A stretch of DNA of 33,172 nucleotides from Spirochaetota bacterium (GTDB lineage: Bacteria; Spirochaetota; UBA4802; UBA5550): assembly GCA_009787025.1 (NCBI GenBank), contig WRGT01000052.1, positions 1 to 33,172 on the forward strand, given 5' to 3'. Position 1 is the first letter of the stretch. Each line of letters opens with the position of its first letter. The notes below the pieces were generated by a model. The model made no database searches. It saw nothing but the letters and a program-made list of their open reading frames with translations, and was not told the DNA's origin. Positions 27,601 through 33,172 of the stretch are shown here, in pieces. A program made the translations under genes and the position numbers.

Positions 27601-28233
27601 TCACTTCACCTTAGCATATTTTTCATTTATTTGACTCAAAGCACTTTCGGTAAATATAATCTCATTTGAATAAAATATATCTCTCCCTGACATTCTGCTT
27701 ACATGATTATATTTAAACCACGGGATATTTCGGACAGCCCTTTTTAACAAAGAATCCTCAGCGTCAGGATTACCTGAAACTATGATCCCCTTAGTTATTG
27801 ATAATGCATCGCCGATTTTTGCCACGCTCTTGGTTTTACCGTCAACTTTAAAATCTTCAATCACCTTTACAGCGCCGGATTTTGCTTTTTGAGAAAATAT
27901 TGATATAAATGCAGCGCGCTTAATCTTCTTCGGAAGCTGTATTGAATAATCTCTCGGTTTACGGGCAAAAATCATACCGCCGCCGCGCCAAATGGGCGAT
28001 CTTGATGTACCGGCTCTGGCTCTGCCTGTTCCCTTCTGGCGCCAGGGCTTAGCTCCTCCGCCCCTGACTTCACTTCTGCTTTTAGCAGAATGGGTCCCTT
28101 GCCTCAAATTTGCATTTGCAGCTTTAATATACTCATATATTAGAACGTCATTCACTTCGGCAGAAAATATATCGTCTAAAAGTTCTACCTGTCCTATGAC
28201 CTTTCCATCAATTGAAAACTTATCTACTTTCAT
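27601..28233 (-). CDS. rplD: 50S ribosomal protein L4 (uL4)
   Basis: RQGTHSAKSRSEVRGGGAKPWRQKGTGRARAGTSRSPIWRGGGMIFARKPRDYS. Confidence 0.97.
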   Translation of the reverse strand: MKVDKFSIDGKVIGQVELLDDIFSAEVNDVLIYEYIKAANANLRQGTHSAKSRSEVRGGGAKPWRQKGTGRARAGTSRSPIWRGGGMIFARKPRDYSIQLPKKIKRAAFISIFSQKAKSGAVKVIEDFKVDGKTKSVAKIGDALSITKGIIVSGNPDAEDSLLKRAVRNIPWFKYNHVSRMSGRDIFYSNEIIFTESALSQINEKYAKVK

Positions 28234-28243
28234 AATAATTCAC

Positions 28244-28867
28244 CTAATTTACTGCTGTTACTTTAATCAGCGTATCTCTTCTTCCCGGAATTGCGCCTGA
28301 AATAAGGACAATATTTTTATCTTCAAGTATCTTCACTATTTTAAGATTTTTTACAGTTACTCTTTTATTACCAAAACGACCGGGGAGCTTTTTACCTTTC
28401 CAAATCTCTCCCGGATATGTGGCAGAACCTACCGAACCGGGCGCTTTATGAAAATGCGATCCGTGTGTTGCTCTGCCGCCGCCAAAACCATATCTCTTGA
28501 TTACGCCTGCAAAGCCATGTCCTTTAGATATTCCTGTTACTTCAACTTTATCATTTTCCTGAAAGATCGTGCATTTTATTTCACTGCCGACTTCAAGGGA
28601 ATCATCAAAAATTTCCACTTCGGCAAAATGCCTCTTTGGAGATATATTCTTTTTTTTAAGATCCTCAAGTATGGGCTTGCTGAGCCTGCTTTCTTTTTGA
28701 TCAAAAAAACCAAGTTTAAGCGCAGAATAACCGTCTCTTTCAACGGTCTTCTTCTGAACAACAACACATGGCGTTATCTCACATGCAGTGACAGGTATTA
28801 CCGTGCCGTCTTCTTTTATATATTGAGTCATGCCTATTTTTTTTCCGAATAGCGCCTTTTTCATCAC
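28244..28867 (-). CDS. rplC: 50S ribosomal protein L3 (uL3)
   Basis: KKALFGKKIGMTQYIKEDGTVIPVTACEITPCVVVQKKT...RATHGSHFHKAPGSVGSATYPGEIWKGKKLPGRFGNKRVTVKNLKIV. Confidence 0.97.
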   Translation of the reverse strand: MMKKALFGKKIGMTQYIKEDGTVIPVTACEITPCVVVQKKTVERDGYSALKLGFFDQKESRLSKPILEDLKKKNISPKRHFAEVEIFDDSLEVGSEIKCTIFQENDKVEVTGISKGHGFAGVIKRYGFGGGRATHGSHFHKAPGSVGSATYPGEIWKGKKLPGRFGNKRVTVKNLKIVKILEDKNIVLISGAIPGRRDTLIKVTAVN

Positions 28868-29006
28868 CTTGACCTATTATATAACAATAAATTCTATTTT
28901 TATACTTCTATGTTTTTTATACTTATTACGGAAAGCGTTAAATCAACCCTTGAAGCAAGAATGCAACTATAATATTGATTTTAGTTTTCACATATTAACT
29001 TAATAA

Positions 29007-29333
29007 TTAAGACTTAATATCAACAGAAACACCGGCAGGTAATTCCAATTTCATCAAAGCCTCAACCGTATCCGAATTAGGATCAATAATATCTATCAAT
29101 CTTTTATGAGTTCGTATTTCAAACTGTTCCCTTGCCTTTTTATTGACATGAGGTGATCTTAATACGCAAAACTTTTCAATCTTAGTAGGAAGTGGAATAG
29201 GTCCGGAAATCTTTGCACCGCTTCTATTTGTAGTAGTAACAATTTTTTCTGCAGACTGATCCAAAAGTTTTGCATCATAGGACCTCAATTTAACCCTAAT
29301 ACGTTGTCCTGTCAATTTTCCCACTTTTTTCAC
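29007..29333 (-). CDS. rpsJ: 30S ribosomal protein S10 (uS10)
   Basis: [73 protein letters not shown]. Confidence 0.97.
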   Translation of the reverse strand: MKKVGKLTGQRIRVKLRSYDAKLLDQSAEKIVTTTNRSGAKISGPIPLPTKIEKFCVLRSPHVNKKAREQFEIRTHKRLIDIIDPNSDTVEALMKLELPAGVSVDIKS

Positions 29334-29348
29334 CTTATATATTAGATA

Positions 29349-29377
29349 ATAATCGTCAGGCTAAGCCTGACGATTAT
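29349..29377. terminator. Perfect 14-bp-arm hairpin ATAATCGTCAGGCT-A-AGCCTGACGATTAT in the tuf-rpsJ gap
   Basis: Perfect inverted repeat in a 68-bp intergenic gap; no strong U tract on the minus strand, so it may be an attenuator, processing site or weak terminator. Confidence 0.6.
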
Positions 29378-29401
29378 ATTTTATTTAAATCTCTTATAAA
29401 C

Positions 29402-30616
29402 TTACTCTATTATATTAACGACAACACCTGCTCCGACAGTTCTTCCGCCTTCCCGGATTGCAAACCTCAGCTCCTGCTCCATAGCTATCGGTGTAATCAA
29501 ATCAACTGTTATATCAATGTCGTCACCGGGCATAACCATCTCAACTCCTTGAGGCAGAGTAATAGTTCCCGTTACGTCAGTTGTTCTAAAATAAAACTGC
29601 GGACGATAGTTTCCAAAGAAAGGAGTATGTCTTCCACCCTCTTCTTTCTTTAATATATAGACTCTGCCGGTAAACTTCTTGTGCGGTTTAATTGAACCCG
29701 GCTTAGCAAGAACCTGTCCCCTCTCAACCTCTTCTTTTCCAACACCTCTAAGGAGACAGCCAACATTATCACCTGCAAAACCTTCATCGAGAATTTTTCT
29801 GAACATCTCAACACCGGTACATACGGACTTTTTAGTCTCAACAAAACCTATAATCTCAACCTCGTCGCCTGTTCTGACAATTCCCTTTTCTATTCTTCCC
29901 GTTACAACGGTTCCTCTGCCTGTAATTGAAAAAACGTCCTCAATAGGCATAAGGAAAGGCTTATCCTTCTCTCTTACCGGTTCAGGTACATAAGTGTCGA
30001 GGGCTTCGCCGAGTTTTATTACAGATTGGAACCACTCATCATCTTTCTTGCCGGCATCTGCAGCCTCTAAAGCCTTAAGAGCAGAACCGGGTATTACAGG
30101 CACATCATCACCGGGAAAATCGTTCTTAGAGAGCAGTTCTCTGATCTCCAATTCAACAAGTTCAACCATCTCAGCCCTGTCGGAAGGATCAAGCATATCG
30201 ACTTTATTTAAAAATACTACTATATAAGGAACATTAACCTGATGCGCAAGCAAAACGTGTTCTCTTGTTTGAGGCATTGCGCCGTCTGTTGCTGCAACAA
30301 CAAGTATTGCCGCATCCATCTGTGCAGCTCCTGTAATCATATTTTTAATATAGTCGGCATGACCGGGACAATCAACATGGGCATAGTGTCTGTTTGGCGT
30401 TTCATATTCCTGATGAGATACTGCTATTGTTATTCCTCTCTGTCTTTCTTCAGGCGCATTATCTATCTCGTCAAAATTCTTAGCTTTACCTGTGCCATAA
30501 GCAAGATAAAAAACCTTTGTAATTGCTGATGTCAAAGTCGTCTTACCGTGGTCAATATGTCCAATTGTACCAACATTTACATGAGATTTTGTTCGTGCAA
30601 ATTTTTCTTTTGCCAT
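29402..30616 (-). CDS. tuf: Elongation factor Tu
   Basis: [55 protein letters not shown]. Confidence 0.98.
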   Translation of the reverse strand: MAKEKFARTKSHVNVGTIGHIDHGKTTLTSAITKVFYLAYGTGKAKNFDEIDNAPEERQRGITIAVSHQEYETPNRHYAHVDCPGHADYIKNMITGAAQMDAAILVVAATDGAMPQTREHVLLAHQVNVPYIVVFLNKVDMLDPSDRAEMVELVELEIRELLSKNDFPGDDVPVIPGSALKALEAADAGKKDDEWFQSVIKLGEALDTYVPEPVREKDKPFLMPIEDVFSITGRGTVVTGRIEKGIVRTGDEVEIIGFVETKKSVCTGVEMFRKILDEGFAGDNVGCLLRGVGKEEVERGQVLAKPGSIKPHKKFTGRVYILKKEEGGRHTPFFGNYRPQFYFRTTDVTGTITLPQGVEMVMPGDDIDITVDLITPIAMEQELRFAIREGGRTVGAGVVVNIIE

Positions 30617-30745
30617 TAGATTTCTCCTTACAAATTTTAATTTAAATCATAATTACTTTTGACTATATTGCAAATCACACAATTGAAATAATTGCATTGT
30701 ATATACATAGATATCCCACCCGCTTTAAAAAAAGCGAGTTTTTGA

Positions 30746-30806
30746 AATAAAAAAAAAACTCCCTATTCTGTCAAGTAAATTTACTAAATTTACATATTTT
30801 TGTCAA
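30746..30806 (-). promoter_or_regulatory. Tandem promoter-like sites for tuf with an embedded palindrome
   Basis: Minus strand: TTGACA (30806-30801) N17 TAAATT, and TTGACA (30774-30769) N17 TTTATT; palindrome GTAAATTTA-C-TAAATTTAC at 30775-30793. Confidence 0.45.
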
Positions 30807-30912
30807 ATAGAGGCTCATATAACAAAAAAATATCATAAAAATATAACTGAGAACCATTCTCTAAAACAAAAGAAATTTGTAAAACAAAAAAATATTAAAA
30901 AAATATTATTAA

Positions 30913-32997
30913 TTAAATTAATCCGCTAAATTTACCTAAAATGCGGTTCATTATTGATTCTGGCACAAGATCATAGTGAGAATACTGTAAAGTATGAGTT
31001 GCCCGCCCCTGACTCATAGACCTTACTACAGTAGCATAACCAAATGCCTCGGAAAGCGGGATTAATGCCTCTAAAACCTTTAAATTTCCCTTAAAATCTA
31101 TATTTTCTATCTTGCCGCGTCTTGAATTAAGGTCATTTATTATATCTCCCGTATATTCTTCAGGCGAAACAATCTCTAATTTCATTATAGGCTCCATTAA
31201 AAAGGGTTTTGCTTCTCTTACGCCGTCTTTTAGAGCCATATTTGCTGCTATTCTATATGCCAATTCGCTCGATTTAAGCTCATTGTAATCTGCTTTTAAA
31301 AGTGTAACTGTAATATCCTCCATTTTATAGCCTGCTATGACCCCTGACATCATTGAATCAATTAAACCTGCATGAATACTGTCTATAAATATCTTAGGAA
31401 TTAATTCAGGGGAGATATTATTCTTAAAAATAAACCCCTTGCCTGATTCGGAAGGTTCAATGGAAATTTTAACATGACCGAAATTATCTTTGCCCCCTAT
31501 CTGTTTTTCGTAAACATGTTCGGAAACAGCAGGTACTGTTATAGTTTCTTTATATGTCACTTGGGGTTTTCCTACATTAGCAGGGATATTAAACTCCCTG
31601 AGCAGCCTGTCCACAATAATATCCAAATGGAGTTCCCCCATACCTGATATTATAAGCTGACCCGTCTCTTCGCTGATATTTGACCTGAATGTAGGATCCT
31701 CGTCTGCCAATCTTAAAAGCGCCTGATTTAACTTATCCTGATCACCCTTGGATTTTAACTCCATTGCAATTGAAATTACAGGTTCTGGAAAGGTCATCTT
31801 TTCTAAAAGTATGGGATACTCAACAGATGTTACAGTATCTCCCGTTCTTACTGTTTTAAGACCTACTGCTACAACAATATCACCCGTATAAACAGCATCT
31901 ATTTCTTCTCTGTTATTGGCGTGCATTCTTAAAAATTTTCCTATTCTCTCTTTTTTTCCGGAAAAAACATTAAGGATTTGGTCGCCCGATTTAAATGTTC
32001 CAGAATAAACCCTCATATATGAAAGCTTTCCCACATGAGGATCAGTCATAATCTTAAATACAAGTGCGCAGAAATGTTCCTTATCATCAACCTCGCGTGT
32101 TATTAATTTAGCATAATCATTTACGTCATGACCCTGTACTGCAGGTTTATCCTTAGGCGACGGTAAATAATCAACTATTGCATCTAATAACGGCTGTATC
32201 CCCTTATTTTTTAAGGCAGATCCGCAGAAAACAGGATAGAGTTTAGCGTTAATTGTTGCGTTTCTTATAGCTTTTTTAATTTCATCTTCGGTGGGAGAAA
32301 TTCCTTCAAGAAACTTTTCCAGTATGGATTCGTCGCAATCTGCAAGTTTTTCTATCATATTATCTCTTGCAGAATCAGCCTTAGCCTTTAGATCGTCGGG
32401 TATTTCTAAAAATTCAAATTCCTTTCCCGACTGGTCATTCCAGACTATAGCCTTCATTGTAATTATGTCAACAACGCCTGTAAACGAACTCTCAGCGCCT
32501 ATGGGAATCTGTAACGGCAGAGGAACGGCATAGAGCTTATCCTTAATCATTCTTATACATTGTTCGTAATCTGCGCCTAAACGGTCGAGTTTATTTACAA
32601 AACATATTCTCGGCACATTATATTTATCAGCCTGACGCCATACCGTTTCAGATTGAGGTTCAACCCCTGCTACTCCGTCAAATACAGCAATAGCCGAATC
32701 GAGTACGCGTAAACTCCGTTCAACCTCCATTGTAAAATCCACATGACCGGGCGTATCAATAATGTTTATAGCGCTGTTTTTCCATGTACATGTTGTTGCA
32801 GCAGCAGTAATGGTTATGCCCCTCTCCTTTTCCTGCACCATCCAGTCCATCTCTGCAGTGCCTTCATGAACCTCTCCCATTTTGTGAGTCTTACCTGTAA
32901 AAAAAAGTACACGCTCGGTGAGAGTTGTTTTCCCTGCGTCAATATGCGCCATTATGCCAATATTTCTTGTTCTGTCTATTGGAAGATTTCTGCTCAT
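30913..32997 (-). CDS. fusA: Elongation factor G
   Basis: [68 protein letters not shown]. Start taken at MSRNLPID (32997); the track's 24-aa N-terminal extension is unlikely. Confidence 0.96.
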   Translation of the reverse strand: MSRNLPIDRTRNIGIMAHIDAGKTTLTERVLFFTGKTHKMGEVHEGTAEMDWMVQEKERGITITAAATTCTWKNSAINIIDTPGHVDFTMEVERSLRVLDSAIAVFDGVAGVEPQSETVWRQADKYNVPRICFVNKLDRLGADYEQCIRMIKDKLYAVPLPLQIPIGAESSFTGVVDIITMKAIVWNDQSGKEFEFLEIPDDLKAKADSARDNMIEKLADCDESILEKFLEGISPTEDEIKKAIRNATINAKLYPVFCGSALKNKGIQPLLDAIVDYLPSPKDKPAVQGHDVNDYAKLITREVDDKEHFCALVFKIMTDPHVGKLSYMRVYSGTFKSGDQILNVFSGKKERIGKFLRMHANNREEIDAVYTGDIVVAVGLKTVRTGDTVTSVEYPILLEKMTFPEPVISIAMELKSKGDQDKLNQALLRLADEDPTFRSNISEETGQLIISGMGELHLDIIVDRLLREFNIPANVGKPQVTYKETITVPAVSEHVYEKQIGGKDNFGHVKISIEPSESGKGFIFKNNISPELIPKIFIDSIHAGLIDSMMSGVIAGYKMEDITVTLLKADYNELKSSELAYRIAANMALKDGVREAKPFLMEPIMKLEIVSPEEYTGDIINDLNSRRGKIENIDFKGNLKVLEALIPLSEAFGYATVVRSMSQGRATHTLQYSHYDLVPESIMNRILGKFSGLI

Positions 32998-33082
32998 ACT
33001 ATACCTGTATAGTGATAATTGCGGGGCTGTCTGATAAGTAACACGCAGACAATCGTATATGTCAAACAATTAGTTATATAAC

Positions 33083-33172
33083 ACGTCATTGCGAGCCGTG
33101 TTAAAGTTCACCTGATAATCCAATGTAAACTCGGCGTGGCAATCCAGTAGGATAAATTAAGACTCTGGATTG
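33083..33172. repeat. Dispersed-repeat-like segment (CGTCATTGCGAG ... GGCGTGGCAATCCAG ... CTGGATTG), truncated by the window end
   Basis: Partly inverted-repeat structure: ATTGCGAGCCG versus CGGCGTGGCAAT, and CAATCCAG ... CTGGATTG. Confidence 0.65.

Noticed and set aside
28448-28852. 134-aa plus-strand ORF opposite rplC
   Set aside because: Antisense to a conserved ribosomal protein gene; no independent support.
29679-30529. Plus-strand ORFs opposite tuf (29679-29993, 29994-30227, 30242-30529)
   Set aside because: Antisense frames of a highly expressed gene with biased codon use; expected artefacts.
32998-33069. 24-aa N-terminal extension of EF-G ([24 protein letters not shown])
   Set aside because: Canonical EF-G starts a few residues before the [15 protein letters not shown] segment; MSRNLPID at 32997 fits.

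Overview
This is a 33 kb window from a low-GC bacterial chromosome. I cannot place the lineage from sequence alone. The right half (about 15.3-33.0 kb) is one long minus-strand translation cluster: fusA-tuf-rpsJ-rplCDWB-rpsS-rplV-rpsC-rplP-rpmC-rpsQ-rplNXE-rpsN-rpsH-rplFR-rpsE-rpmD-rplO-secY-infA-rpmJ-rpsMKD-rpoA-rplQ. rpmJ (44 aa) is missing from the ORF track but is clearly present. The left half is a mixed housekeeping/accessory region: acyl-CoA synthetase, a MntA/HepT-type toxin-antitoxin pair, a secreted ankyrin-repeat protein, a PflX-like radical SAM protein, inositol-1-phosphate synthase, an ion:proton antiporter, a GHKL-ATPase/HDOD fusion, a phosphohexomutase, a bifunctional PGI/PMI and a PHP phosphoesterase. 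I see no tRNA, rRNA, CRISPR array, transposase or prophage. I did not find a convincing new multi-gene system. The most interesting signals are small and mostly non-coding: (i) a perfect 4 x 14 bp tandem repeat spanning the rpsS stop codon and the rpsS-rplV gap; (ii) a repeat-dense intergenic region with a perfect 28-bp palindrome, plus a ~62-bp direct-repeat pair flanking the ankyrin/pflX module; (iii) a diverged tandem duplication carrying two promoter-like sites upstream of the GHKL-HDOD gene; (iv) a palindrome embedded between two -35-like boxes upstream of tuf. Several ORF-track starts are probably too long, because a TTG overlapping the Shine-Dalgarno sequence was taken as the start.
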